DNA from: JAQBDA01 sp963709875
Lineage (GTDB): Bacteria > Chloroflexota > Anaerolineae > Anaerolineales > UBA4823
Assembly (NCBI GenBank): GCA_963709875.1
Contig: CAVPYB010000012.1
Location: forward strand, 62,001 to 126,000
DNA: 64,000 bases
Direction of reading: 5' to 3'
Made by a program: the position numbers and the translations under genes. Of this stretch, positions 36,418 through 46,200 are shown piece after piece (position 1 is the stretch's first letter; every line of letters starts with the position of its first letter). The notes under the pieces are model-generated. The model saw only the letters and a list, made by a program, of their open reading frames with translations, made no database searches and was not told where the DNA came from.

Positions 36418-38172
36418 TCAGCCGCCCAGCGCCTGGCGCCACCGGTGAATCAGTTCCCGGCGCCTGGTCGGGTCATCCGGTACACGCAGCGGGCGTCCGC
36501 GGGCATCGATCACAACACCCAGCGCGCCGCCAACAACTCGCAGACCGCCTCCCCTTCCAGCGCTGCCCATGCCGACATCGAACCGCTGCAGCGGGGTCAG
36601 GTGCAGCCTGGCAGACTGACCTGCCGGGAGCGGCAGCACCACAATAGAGCCCTGCTTTACCTCCATAGGAGTTTCATTGCCATCTTCGTATACCATGCGC
36701 ACGCGCAATACCGGAGAGCCGAAGCGAGCCTTCCCAATCAGGGAGACCACCGTCCCGAGATTCTGCAGGGTGCCGGTCTCCAGCACCTGCACCGCCAGCA
36801 CGGGGTTGATCGCAGCCGCCGCTCCCAGTGCCGGAGTAATGTGACTCTGGTCCAATACGATAGTCGTCACCCCGGTAGGCTGGATGCCGTCCAACAGCAT
36901 CAGCAGACTCTGCCCCAGGCTCGGGGCTCCGGTGAGCACACTGCCAGAAGCGACGATGGGCTCGAACCATGGCAGCAGGCTGCTTCCATAACGCTTCGAT
37001 TTTGCCGGGAACCCGCTCGACGCTCTACGGACCGCCATCTGCATCACTTGGCGTGCGATAGCCTGCTCGATATCCAGATCCTCCGCCGTGACAGGTATGC
37101 TGGCAGGATAGGCTGACTTCTGGTACAAGTATTCTCGCAGATAGTCAGCCGGGACATCCATGTACATCCAGCGGGAGATCGCTTCCAGAGAGGTATGCTC
37201 CAGCAGCTTTGAAACGTTCTGCCCAAGCCCGTACTGGGGAAAAACACTCAAGGTCAGCTCGCTGTTGAAAACGCTGGCGATCGTTGCCGCTGAGGCACCG
37301 ATATCGATGCCCAGGACAGCTTTGGTCGAGTTGTATACCTCGCCAAGAAAGCGGATCACACGGCCAAAGGCAGCCGCAGTAGGCAGCAATCCACCACCCG
37401 CCCAGGCGTTCAGTTCCTCCACCCCGGAGAGCTTCCGAGATTTCACAGAACGGTATATATCTGACAGGCGCACCTGAGCTGCACCCAATTGCTCGGCATC
37501 CAGTGCCGGGCGCAGGTTGGGTGCATAATGGACTTTAACCACCTTGCCAAGAGAAGCACCAATATCATCAACCAATGCCTGGTTGCCGGCAAACAACACC
37601 TCTGGACGCTGTTCTTCTGGCATAAGGTAGCTCGCCAGACCGATCGATTCCAGCAGCTTCATCACCGATTGCGAAGCACCCCGGTCTGTGCCGCCGGCTG
37701 CCAGCACCAGGTCCGGTCGCAAGCGCAGCATCGTGTCGATGCGCTGCTCAGGCATTCGTCGGTCATTCAGGCTGATCGTTTCAACAACCCGTGCGTAGGT
37801 AGTCGTCGCCAGGCGGCGGGCGCTCTCCAGGGAGACCTGTTCGAGCAGCCCCAGGACGACCACGTTCAATGGGGGGCCAGCAGACATTGTGGCAACGAGT
37901 GTATCTACACCGGACCCGTCATCTCTAGCTGGGATGATCAACCGCTCATCATTACCGACCAGGACCCGACCGGTTGCGATCTGCAGCCGGTCTAGGGCAG
38001 CACGAATTCCCTCACCTATATCGAAATAAGGAGCATACACCGTCGTCGCTGCCGAGCCCGAACCCAGATAGCGATAGCGCCCATCGACGACGTCGAACAG
38101 CGCCACGCGCGTATTGATGCCGCCCACATCGATGGCGAGCAATGATTCAGCGTCGATCATTGAAGTCGTCAT
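36418..38172 (-). CDS. MutL/GlmL-like actin-fold ATPase
   Basis: 584 residues related to the MutL (glutamate mutase L/GlmL) family, with an ASKHA (actin/Hsp70) fold. A phosphate-1 motif LAIDVGGINTRVALFDV lies at about 10-27. A second similar motif, VLGIDIGASAATIASVF, lies near 290-306, so two actin-like units appear in tandem. LRPDLVLAAGGTDRGA and GGGLLPTAAAFGRVI are further family-like segments. In cobalamin mutase clusters GlmL relatives are chaperone-like, but no mutase or B12 gene is seen here. It instead closes an operon of membrane proteins, seven bases after the previous gene. Energising or assembling that complex is a plausible role, by inference. Confidence 0.8.
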   Translation of the reverse strand: MTTSMIDAESLLAIDVGGINTRVALFDVVDGRYRYLGSGSAATTVYAPYFDIGEGIRAALDRLQIATGRVLVGNDERLIIPARDDGSGVDTLVATMSAGPPLNVVVLGLLEQVSLESARRLATTTYARVVETISLNDRRMPEQRIDTMLRLRPDLVLAAGGTDRGASQSVMKLLESIGLASYLMPEEQRPEVLFAGNQALVDDIGASLGKVVKVHYAPNLRPALDAEQLGAAQVRLSDIYRSVKSRKLSGVEELNAWAGGGLLPTAAAFGRVIRFLGEVYNSTKAVLGIDIGASAATIASVFNSELTLSVFPQYGLGQNVSKLLEHTSLEAISRWMYMDVPADYLREYLYQKSAYPASIPVTAEDLDIEQAIARQVMQMAVRRASSGFPAKSKRYGSSLLPWFEPIVASGSVLTGAPSLGQSLLMLLDGIQPTGVTTIVLDQSHITPALGAAAAINPVLAVQVLETGTLQNLGTVVSLIGKARFGSPVLRVRMVYEDGNETPMEVKQGSIVVLPLPAGQSARLHLTPLQRFDVGMGSAGRGGGLRVVGGALGVVIDARGRPLRVPDDPTRRRELIHRWRQALGG

Positions 38173-38178
38173 ACCAGC

Positions 38179-38877
38179 TCACTGTCCAGAAAATAATGGC
38201 AGGACAAAATCGGCAATGTAATTGATACGCTCGATCATTGCCGTCAGCGACGAGGTGAACACCCCAGCCAGCACAACTCCCAGCGTGATGGCAATGAAGA
38301 CCTGCCCGATCAGCGCCAGGATCTCTATCCACTCCGCTCTTTTGGTAGGCTCACCCACTTTCTGCCGGGCTCCAAAGTGGAAATATGCCAGGGTTGTGAC
38401 CGTGCCCAGGATAATCAGCAGACCCTGGATCAGCAGCCATATCGGCGTCTCGCCAGATTGACGGATGGCTTCGAGATCCAGCAGGTTCATCGTGGCGAGC
38501 GTCTGGGGGAAGATCGTCCCCATGACAGCGCCACCTACTGCTACCGCAGCGCCAACCCCTACCAGATACGCCACCGCCGGGGTGCCATACCTGGATAGGC
38601 GCGGGGAGATCTTGAACAGCAGCAACCCACTCAATACCAGAGGGAACAGGGTGTAGATACGTTCGGATTGAGATCCGAATACCAGCGGCAGGAACAGCTG
38701 CGGCCAGGTGACGTTGTACCAGGCGACAACTGCCGCATAACCCGCCGCAGCGCCGATGAACAGGTGGATGGTCGCCCGGAAGAGAGCGTTGTCTCCAAAC
38801 ACATAGCTGAAGACCATCAGGGTTAAGGAAAAACCCAGGATCGAACCAACCAGATCAGGTAAGCTCATCTCGGCCAT
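38179..38877 (-). CDS. Polytopic membrane protein of unknown function (232 aa)
   Basis: Six or seven hydrophobic segments: LVGSILGFSLTLMVFSYVFG, LFIGAAAGYAAVVAWYNVT, YTLFPLVLSGLLLFKI, VAYLVGVGAAVAVGGAVMGT, WLLIQGLLIILGTVTTLAYF and ALIGQVFIAITLGVVLAGVF. A short charged loop (ARQKVGEPTKRAEW) precedes the last helices. I recognise no named family. It starts two bases after the stop of the zinc-ribbon gene and ends six bases before the MutL-like gene, so it is clearly one operon. A structural subunit of an envelope complex is the natural guess. Confidence 0.75.
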   Translation of the reverse strand: MAEMSLPDLVGSILGFSLTLMVFSYVFGDNALFRATIHLFIGAAAGYAAVVAWYNVTWPQLFLPLVFGSQSERIYTLFPLVLSGLLLFKISPRLSRYGTPAVAYLVGVGAAVAVGGAVMGTIFPQTLATMNLLDLEAIRQSGETPIWLLIQGLLIILGTVTTLAYFHFGARQKVGEPTKRAEWIEILALIGQVFIAITLGVVLAGVFTSSLTAMIERINYIADFVLPLFSGQ

Positions 38878-38879
38878 GA

Positions 38880-41146
38880 TTATGACTTGCCGCCTGTCTT
38901 AGCTTGTTTTTGCGTTTCCATTGTCTTTGCAATTACATTGACCACCCCGCCGGCTCCGATCAGGATGGCTGCTGCAAGCATCGCCAGGGTATACGCATCC
39001 CAGTAGCGGCGTGCCACACCACTCCTGGCAGCCAGGTCCTGGTGTGCATTTTCGTACGATCCACCGCCTGCCAGCCCGACCACCATCCCCTGCACCTGTT
39101 TCGGGAATGCCTGATAGTATGGGCGAACCAGCGGTTCCGCCTGGCTGCTGATCAAGGCGACCATGGGTGTATCATCCAGTGTCGGTCCCACTTGCTCGAT
39201 CCACGCTTTCACACGGCCTGGGTCGTCCGACAGAACCACTACCAGGTTGAAATCGGATAGGTCTTGCGCCTGGTTCAGGGGTGGTATGGTCCACACACTG
39301 GTGCTTTCTGGATCGAGCGCGTAGGGTGCCGCCTGGCGAGGTGCCCTGGCAAAGCCCTGCAGCCCGATAACGCCTCCAGGTATATAGCCCAGGTTGGCGT
39401 ATTGATCGATACCCTGGTAGCTGTGCCCGCCGCTGGGAGCTGATCTCGGCGATCATCCGCTCTGCCAGAGCAGGGCCGTTGGGGGTAGTAGTCACTAGCG
39501 TCAGGTAAGCTCCTTTCAGCATCAAGTGATCCACAACCACTGCTGAAATGGCTTCCAGCTCTCCAGCGAGACCCGGTTCATAATCTACTGCAAGCAATAC
39601 CAGCGGGTTATTGGGCAGGTTGCCGATGATCGTGCTGGTATCCAGTACCTCCGGAGTCACTCCTGGCAGAGGCACGACCTGGCTTCTGGTGAATATCGGC
39701 CAGGCAATGGCTAACAACAGCACCGCAAAGATGACCAACCGGAACAGATACTGTGATGATAGTGCCGGACGCCCGGCGATTGCCTTCGGCTCGGCCTCTG
39801 ATTTCACTAGCTGCTCGAAGAGATCAGCATGCGCTTGCTGGTTCTCCGAAACCTGCAGGCGCAGGGCGTAGGCGATGGGTTTTCTCAATTGAGCGATCTC
39901 TGGCTCTACCGGCAGCACACCCTGCAGCCCTGCCAGAGGTCCGCTGGATTCAACCGGAGCATCCTTATCTCCCAGCGCATACATGGCAGCGGCAGCTTCA
40001 ACCGGACGCATCGCCTCCAGCCAGTTTGGAAGATTGGCAGGCGCAAGACCTTCTCCGGCCTGTTCGTCCAGGACTTCCCCCGATTCCAGTGTAGAGAGCT
40101 CGGCGTCCTCGAGGAAATCCGACAGGTCACCGACGAAGGGGCTGACAGATCCGATATAGGCGAGCTCCCCCTCCGGTTCTGCCATATCTCCGAACGGGAT
40201 ATCCTGATCGGCGCGCACCTGAGACTGCAGCCAATCGAACGTCAGCTCATCGCCTTCTTCTCCAAAGGGGATGAGCTCTTCCTGATCCAGCGCAGATGAT
40301 TTCTCCAGATCTGAGAGCCAAGCGGGAAGCCCTTCGGCGTCCGTCTCAGCATCGGACGATGCCGCTGCTGCCACCGAACCTGCTACCACGCCTGCCATCC
40401 AGTCGGGGATCTCCTCTTCGTCTGGTGCAGGCACCTCCTCATCCACGGGTAGTTCCTCAATTCCTTCTGGAAAAGCTTCCTGCTCTATCTCAAGATCCGG
40501 TTCAGCCTCCCAATCTGGTTCCACGGGTTCGACTACCTGCTCAACCTCGGGTATGAAGGGTAATTCCGCGTCGATCTCCTCCCATGACTCGGGGTCAACA
40601 GGCTGCTCAGCTTCACCAGCGCTGACAAATTCGGGGACGGGTCCTTCGCCGCTCTCCTCCTCTTGTCGCGCCCTGATCTTCATCAACCAGTCTAGTTCTT
40701 CTGCCCCTTCAAGTTCGACTTCTTCATCGACCTCATCCTCTGGGAATTGTACCGGTTCTGGCTCAGTGGGCTCTGCATCCGCACCCATTTCCTTCAACCA
40801 GTCGGGGAGATCTTCATCTGGTTCATCCGCGCCCAGCCAGATATCCTGATCCGATTCTTCGTCCGTTTCACCTTCGAGCCATTCGAGAGAGCTGTCTCCG
40901 GATGAAATCTTGTGGATCGGCCGTCTCCTCGTTCTCGCGCAGGAAGCTCAACCATTCATCCATCGAAGTCTGGTCACCGGAAGGATTTTGCTGCTGGGGA
41001 GTACTTTCTGGAAATGATGGCTCTTCCGCTTGCCATTCAGGAGTGCCCATTACTGGTTTCAGGCGCGCCTGGCAGTGCTGGCATTCTTCCAGGTCAGCCG
41101 GATTGGGTTTTCCACACATCGGGCATCGAATCTCATCCATGCTCAC
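38880..41146 (-). CDS. Zinc-ribbon, acidic-linker membrane protein (about 750 aa), two apparent frameshifts
   Basis: Three open pieces (40868-41146, 39172-40797, 38880-39296) join in order when single-base shifts near 40905 and 39431 are allowed. The N-terminus is a zinc ribbon, CPMCGKPNPADLEECQHCQ. A very acidic, low-complexity stretch of about 350 residues follows, containing repeated short motifs of the type LPDWL, IPDWM, LPAWL and LPNWL. A transmembrane helix (LFRLVIFAVLLLAIAWPIF) precedes an extracytoplasmic domain (NNPLVLLAVDYEPGLAGELE, GLQGFARAPRQAAPYALDPE, VVVLSDDPGRVKAWIEQVGP), and a last helix is near the C-terminus. Its start overlaps the next gene upstream by ATGA. Function unknown. 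Confidence 0.7.
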
Positions 41147-41766
41147 CTGCCATACGGACGATCGACGCCCATCAAGACGCGCAGCCCTGTAGCCAACGTC
41201 CCCAAAGCCACTCCAAGCAGTATCCCTCTTGCTCCTGCCACAGCCGGGACCTGCATGATCAATGCCCTCAGGCCATCCGGGCCGTGAAAGCCGGGTATCT
41301 CAATCCCGAATATCGGTCCTGAGCCCAACAATATGACCAGCACCACAAGCGTGAATACAACAGAGAAGAGATCAATCCGCCGCCTCAACAGCCGGGCAGC
41401 AGAATATATCAGCACGACCGACAGGATCGCCATCAGGCTGCTTTCAATAGGCAGCTGAATATTATTGAAAATCCACATCGGCCAGTATGCGGTCGGTCCG
41501 AACAAACCCGCAACGACCAGGGTCGCCGCCAGCGAGACGATAAATAAAACGCTGTAGGCACTGCCCGGTCGAGACATCCTGATCTTCCCCCAATGCACGC
41601 GCAGCAGGTTGGCAACGCCGATGAACAAGGCAGTCGACGCCACGATCATCCCCCACTGGACGAAAATCTCGCGTAAGTTTGTCAGCAAGGGTAATGGCAC
41701 AAAATAGCCGGCCAGAACGATCAGCCCAATTGCAATCGCAATGGCTGCGGAGATCGGCACTTTCAT
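41143..41766 (-). CDS. Polytopic membrane protein of unknown function (207 aa)
   Basis: Starts at ATG 41766 within an ATGA overlap with the preceding gene; the longer frame to 41823 is rejected. About six hydrophobic helices: AAIAIAIGLIVLAGYFVPLP, WGMIVASTALFIGVANLL, LFIVSLAATLVVAGLFGP, SLMAILSVVLIYSAARLL, VFTLVVLVILLGSGPIFG, and AGARGILLGVALGTLATGL at the end. A conserved-looking RVHWGKI and RRRIDLF are cytoplasmic loops. It ends in another ATGA overlap with the zinc-ribbon gene. No family recognised; it is probably a partner of the 38179-38877 protein, which has a similar helix count. Confidence 0.75.
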   Translation of the reverse strand: MKVPISAAIAIAIGLIVLAGYFVPLPLLTNLREIFVQWGMIVASTALFIGVANLLRVHWGKIRMSRPGSAYSVLFIVSLAATLVVAGLFGPTAYWPMWIFNNIQLPIESSLMAILSVVLIYSAARLLRRRIDLFSVVFTLVVLVILLGSGPIFGIEIPGFHGPDGLRALIMQVPAVAGARGILLGVALGTLATGLRVLMGVDRPYGR

Positions 41767-42530
41767 ATCAGCCCCACCAGTTTCAAGACCCCACCCACGA
41801 TCATAGCTGCGATCAGCACCCAACGGAATATATCCTGGGCGTGCAGGCTGGAGACAGCCACCGGACCCGCACTTAAATAAGCACCGGCTGCATAAAGTTC
41901 CTCACCGATTAAGGGCTCCTGAGCAGCAGCCACAAAGACCGCTTGAGCCGTGATGCTATCGCTGCCGGCCAGCGTCATCCCATCGCTCCGCTCAGTTGCA
42001 TCCGCGATCAAGGCTGCTTCGCTCCCAAAGTGACCGGTCAGGATGGTTGCGGAGACCTGTTCGTCGTAGATAACCGGCAGGGTTCCGGCAGTATAGGAAA
42101 AGGGTGTCAGCCCGCTGACGCGACCCTGGCTTGAATCGTACTGTCTGGCCTCACCGATCGAGCGGTAAGTGGAGTTGAGCGTATCCTGGGAGAGAATACC
42201 CAGGCTGCCTTCCCCGCTGGTGACCACCGGCGGTCGATCGCTGATCGATGCGTAACGGGCAATCCGCTCGGCAACATTTAATCCCAGCAAGCCAGAAGCG
42301 CCCGGTATGCCGACCACCCCTCCCCAGCCAAGGGAGATATGCAGCCGCCGTCCAGCTTCGACTGCCAGCCCAATCGCCTGACCCAGACGGGTGAAGGCAG
42401 CCACCTCGCGTAAGCTCTGACCCGGGCGGTTGCGTCCGGCAAAGGCAAAGATGATCATTACCCCCAGGAATATAACCACAAATACCAGTCCCAATCCCTC
42501 AGGACTGATAAGGAGCTCGACCAGGTTCAT
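41763..42530 (-). CDS. DUF6754-like membrane-anchored protein
   Basis: 255 residues. An N-terminal helix (LGLVFVVIFLGVMIIFAFAG) and a C-terminal helix (FRWVLIAAMIVGGVLKLVGL) bracket a soluble domain. That domain contains AIGLAVEAGRRLHISLGWGG, YASISDRPPVVTSGEGSLGI, and ATILTGHFGSEAALIADATE, with AGAYLSAGPVAVSSLHAQDI before the last helix. I associate this pattern with DUF6754, a family without known function; the name is from memory and needs a profile search. It overlaps the upstream gene by one base (TAATG) and the downstream gene by four (ATGA), so translation is coupled. Confidence 0.75.
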   Translation of the reverse strand: MNLVELLISPEGLGLVFVVIFLGVMIIFAFAGRNRPGQSLREVAAFTRLGQAIGLAVEAGRRLHISLGWGGVVGIPGASGLLGLNVAERIARYASISDRPPVVTSGEGSLGILSQDTLNSTYRSIGEARQYDSSQGRVSGLTPFSYTAGTLPVIYDEQVSATILTGHFGSEAALIADATERSDGMTLAGSDSITAQAVFVAAAQEPLIGEELYAAGAYLSAGPVAVSSLHAQDIFRWVLIAAMIVGGVLKLVGLI

Positions 42531-42781
42531 TAGGTATCGTCCTCCCTCAGCAGAGACGTGAAACGTCGGGTCTCCAAATTATCCTCGAGCATCTCGGTCA
42601 ATGCCTGCCAGTGGTTATGCGGCATCGCATTATCTGCAATCGGCTGAAGCATGTAAATCAACTGGGCGGTAATCAGATTGAGCGGGCCGGCAGCCTCCAG
42701 AAGAGATGCCACCCATCCGGCTAACCCCCACTTATGCAAGTTGCGTGCCCACAAACGCCATATTTGCCGGTCTGAACTCAT
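42530..42781 (-). CDS. Small conserved-looking soluble protein (83 aa), first gene of the operon
   Basis: ATG 42781 (MSSDRQIWRLWARNLHKWGL) is preferred; the frame extends to 42856 without a better start. The protein is helical, with WARNLHKWGLAGWVASLLEA, GPLNLITAQLIYMLQPI, and NHWQALTEMLEDNLETRRFT. There is no membrane segment long enough to be certain. It resembles no family I can name. It begins a run of six genes to 36418 with gaps of at most seven bases, and its stop overlaps the DUF6754-like start, so it is probably a cytoplasmic accessory of the same complex. Confidence 0.65.
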   Translation of the reverse strand: MSSDRQIWRLWARNLHKWGLAGWVASLLEAAGPLNLITAQLIYMLQPIADNAMPHNHWQALTEMLEDNLETRRFTSLLREDDT

Positions 42782-42956
42782 GGCTCCAGTATAGCATAGC
42801 TCCTCAGGGATGATGACACCCCTTTTCGTATAGCATGATTTTATATCCCCAGCCACAGATGGTCAAGGTATTTTGCTAAAAACCTAAGAAATTCGATAAA
42901 TTTCGCTCGATTTTTGCCGATTTTCACCCAAAAATCATACCCATTCTTGTCTGAAA

Positions 42957-42994
42957 TGTGACAGGTCACAGGTAAATTTCGTGCCATATATAAC
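42957..42994 (+). promoter_or_regulatory. Operator-like palindrome and -10 for nifJ
   Basis: TGTGAC-AG-GTCACA at 42957-42970 is a near-perfect palindrome of CRP/FNR-like half-sites, with spacing shorter than the CRP or Rex consensus. A TATAAC -10 (42989-42994) places the palindrome over the -35 position. No good -35 hexamer is present, which suits activator-dependent or repressed transcription. Confidence 0.5.
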
Positions 42995-43133
42995 TATGTA
43001 ATAAATGAAACGAGGACTAAACTTGAAGAGTGGAGTTTGCGTACACTTTCAAGATGAGACAGAGCACGATACACCGCAATATCTGCTCGTTAGTACCAAT
43101 TCTGATATTTCCTCGCTGAGGTCACATAACACG

Positions 43134-43194
43134 AAAAGCTGTCCTGGGAATACAGGTGTATGGATCACTCTGCCGGGACAGAAGAATAGCTTTT
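43134..43194 (+). promoter_or_regulatory. Long imperfect hairpin in the nifJ leader
   Basis: Outer stem AAAAGCT (43134-43140) with AGCTTTT (43188-43194), and inner pairing TGTCCTGG with CCGGGACA. It lies in a leader of over 200 bases between the predicted promoter and the nifJ start. It could be a regulatory RNA; no known riboswitch class was recognised. Confidence 0.35.
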
Positions 43195-43226
43195 CAAAAC
43201 CGACCGGCGAGAATGGAGCTGCGATT

Positions 43227-46200
43227 ATGAATAAAAATATGTACACGCTTGACGGTAATGAGGCGACCGCCAGAGTTGCACATCTGCTGAGCGAGGTGAT
43301 CGCCATTTATCCGATCACACCCTCGTCTTCGATGGGTGAGCACGCCGATGAGTGGTCCGCACAAACCCGCCCGAATCTATGGGGCACGGTTCCATCGGTC
43401 ATCGAAATGCAATCCGAGGGAGGTGCTGCCGGGGCAGTACACGGTGCGCTGCAGGCTGGCTCGCTGACCACTACTTTCACCGCCTCTCAGGGATTGTTAT
43501 TGATGATCCCGAATATGTTCAAGATCGCCGGAGAGCTGACCCCCGCCGTCTTCCATGTCTCGGCACGGACTGTGGCAACACATGCTCTCTCCATTTTCGG
43601 AGACCACTCGGATGTCATGGCTGCCCGTGCAACCGGTTTCGCCATGCTGGCTTCCAGCTCTGTCCAGGAGGCACAGGACCTGGCACTGGTTGCCCATGCA
43701 GCCACCCTGAAGAGTCGGGTGCCTTTTCTGCACTTCTTCGACGGCTTCCGCACCTCATCCGAAGTGAATAAAATCGAGCTGCTGGCTGAAAAGGATATCC
43801 GCGCCATGATCGACGACGAGCTGGTCTTCCAGCACCGGGCGCGGGCGCTCTCACCAGACCGTCCCGTCTTACGCGGCTCGGCTCAAAACCCGGACGTATT
43901 CTTCCAGGCACGCGAGACCGTCAACCCATTCTATGCTGCCTGCCCGGATATCGTTGAATCAACGATGAAGAAGTTCGAGGAAATCACCGGTCGCAAATAC
44001 AGCCTCTTCAGCTACACCGGCGCAGCAGATGCGGAGCAGGTGATCGTCTTGATGGGCTCCGGTGCCGAGACCGCCAGCGAGACGGCCAAATATCTCGCCG
44101 AGCGGGGCGAGAAAGTCGGTGTGCTCAATGTCCACCTGTATCGACCCTTCTCGGTCAAGCACTTCCTGCAGGCACTGCCGCCTACGGTGAAGGTCATTGG
44201 CGTGTTGGACCGCACAAAAGAACCCGGCGCAGCCGGCGAGCCGCTGTACCAGGATGTGGTAACCGCCGTAAACGAGGGTCTGGCTGAAGGCAGCGTACCC
44301 TATGCCCAGTTTGCCAAACGCCCATATCCACGCGTGATCGGCGGGAGGTATGGGCTGTCCTCCAAGGAATTTACACCAGCCATGGTCAAAGGCGTCTTCG
44401 ACGAGATGCTGAAAGCAGAGCCGAAGAATCATTTCACGGTTGGCATCCTCGATGATGTATCCAACACCAGCCTGGAATACGACGCTACGTTCCATATTGA
44501 AATGCCCGAGACGATCCGCTGTGTCTTCTGGGGGCTGGGTGCGGATGGCACGGTCGGCGCGAATAAAAACTCGATCAAAATTATCGGTGAGGAGACGGAC
44601 AACTACGCCCAGGGCTATTTCGTCTACGACTCGAAGAAATCCGGCTCGGTCACCATCTCGCACTTGCGCTTTGGACCGAAACCGATCCGCGCTCCTTACC
44701 AGGTCGGGCAGGCGAACTTTGTCGCCTGTCACCAGTTCACATTCCTGGAGCGCTTTAACGTCCTGAAGTACGCCATGCCGGGGGCAGTCTTCCTCCTGAA
44801 CAGCATTTATGGACCCAATGAAGTTTGGGACAGGTTGCCGGAAGAGACTCAGAGGGCGATCATCGAAAAGGACCTGCGCTTCTACGTCATCGATGCTTAT
44901 GAAGTCGCCGGTAAGACCGGCATGGGCGGGCGGATCAACACCATCATGCAAACCTGCTTCTTCGCCATCAGCGGCGTGCTGCCACGCGAGCAGGCCATCC
45001 AGGAAATCAAGCATGCCATCGATAAGACCTATGGCAAACGCGGCGAGGTAGTCGTGAAGCGCAATTTCGAAGCCGTCGATCAAGCGCTTTCCCACATGCA
45101 CGAGGTCAGCGTACCCAAAGCTGCTACGAGCAAGCTGAACTTGCGCCCACCGGTTGCTGCCCAGGCGCCGGAGTTCGTTCGCCAGGTGCTGGGTGCGATG
45201 ATCGCCAACGAAGGCGACAGCCTGCCCGTCAGCGCCATGCCGGTCGACGGCACCTTCCCCACCGGGACTGCCATGTGGGAGAAGCGCAATATAGCCCTGG
45301 AGATCCCGGTATGGGAGCCGGATGTTTGCATCCAGTGCGGCAAGTGCGTCTTCGTCTGCCCACACGCCGTCATCCGGGAAAAGGTCTATTCACCGGACCT
45401 TCTGGATGGAGCACCTGAGCAATGGCAGGCGGTTGATGCCCGCTGGAAAGAATTTCCGGAAATGAAGTACTCGCTGGTGGTCTCTCCGGAAGACTGCACC
45501 GGGTGCGCGTTATGTGTTGAGGCCTGTCCCGCCAAGGATAAGACCCAGGTCGGGCGTAAAGCCATCAATATGATGCCCCAGCCGCCCATCCGGGAGCAAG
45601 AGAATACCAAATGGGATTATTTCCTGACCATCCCCCAGGTCGACCGGACACAGATCAGCCTGAAATCGGTCAAGAACTCCCAGCTCCTTGAGCCATTGTT
45701 CGAGTTCTCCGGCGCCTGCGCGGGCTGTGGCGAGACGCCATACCTCAAGCTGCTCAGCCAGCTGTTCGGGGACCGGGCTATCATCGCCAACGCCACCGGA
45801 TGCTCATCCATCTATGGCGGGAACCTGCCGACCACACCCTGGACCAAGAACAGTGATGGGCGTGGCCCGGCCTGGTCCAACTCGCTTTTCGAAGACAACG
45901 CCGAGTTCGGTCTGGGTATGCGCCTGACGTTAGACAAGCAGCTGGAATTTGCCCAGGAGCTGCTGACCGCATTTGCCGCTCAGGTCGGTGAACAGCTCGT
46001 CGATGCAATCCTGAACGCCGACCAGTCCACCGAAGCAGGCATCAAAGAGCAGCGCGAGCGCATCGAACTGCTCAAGAAAAAGCTGGCAAATATCGACACC
46101 CCTGTGGCTCGCCAGCTGCTCAGCCTGGCAGACATCCTCAGCCGTAAGAGCGTCTGGATCATCGGCGGTGACGGCTGGGCATATGACATCGGCTATGGTG

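Noticed and set aside
36171..37116. Plus-strand ORFs across the 22-bp repeat array
   Set aside because: They run through a non-triplet tandem repeat and the antisense of the MutL-like gene; the open frames are an accident of repetition.
43005..43226. In-frame 74-codon extension of nifJ
   Set aside because: No ribosome binding site at 43005. ATG 43227 has GGAG and gives the conserved PFOR N-terminus, and the extension overlaps a leader hairpin.
43959..45365. 468-codon minus-strand ORF opposite nifJ
   Set aside because: A shadow of nifJ on the other strand, without family motifs.
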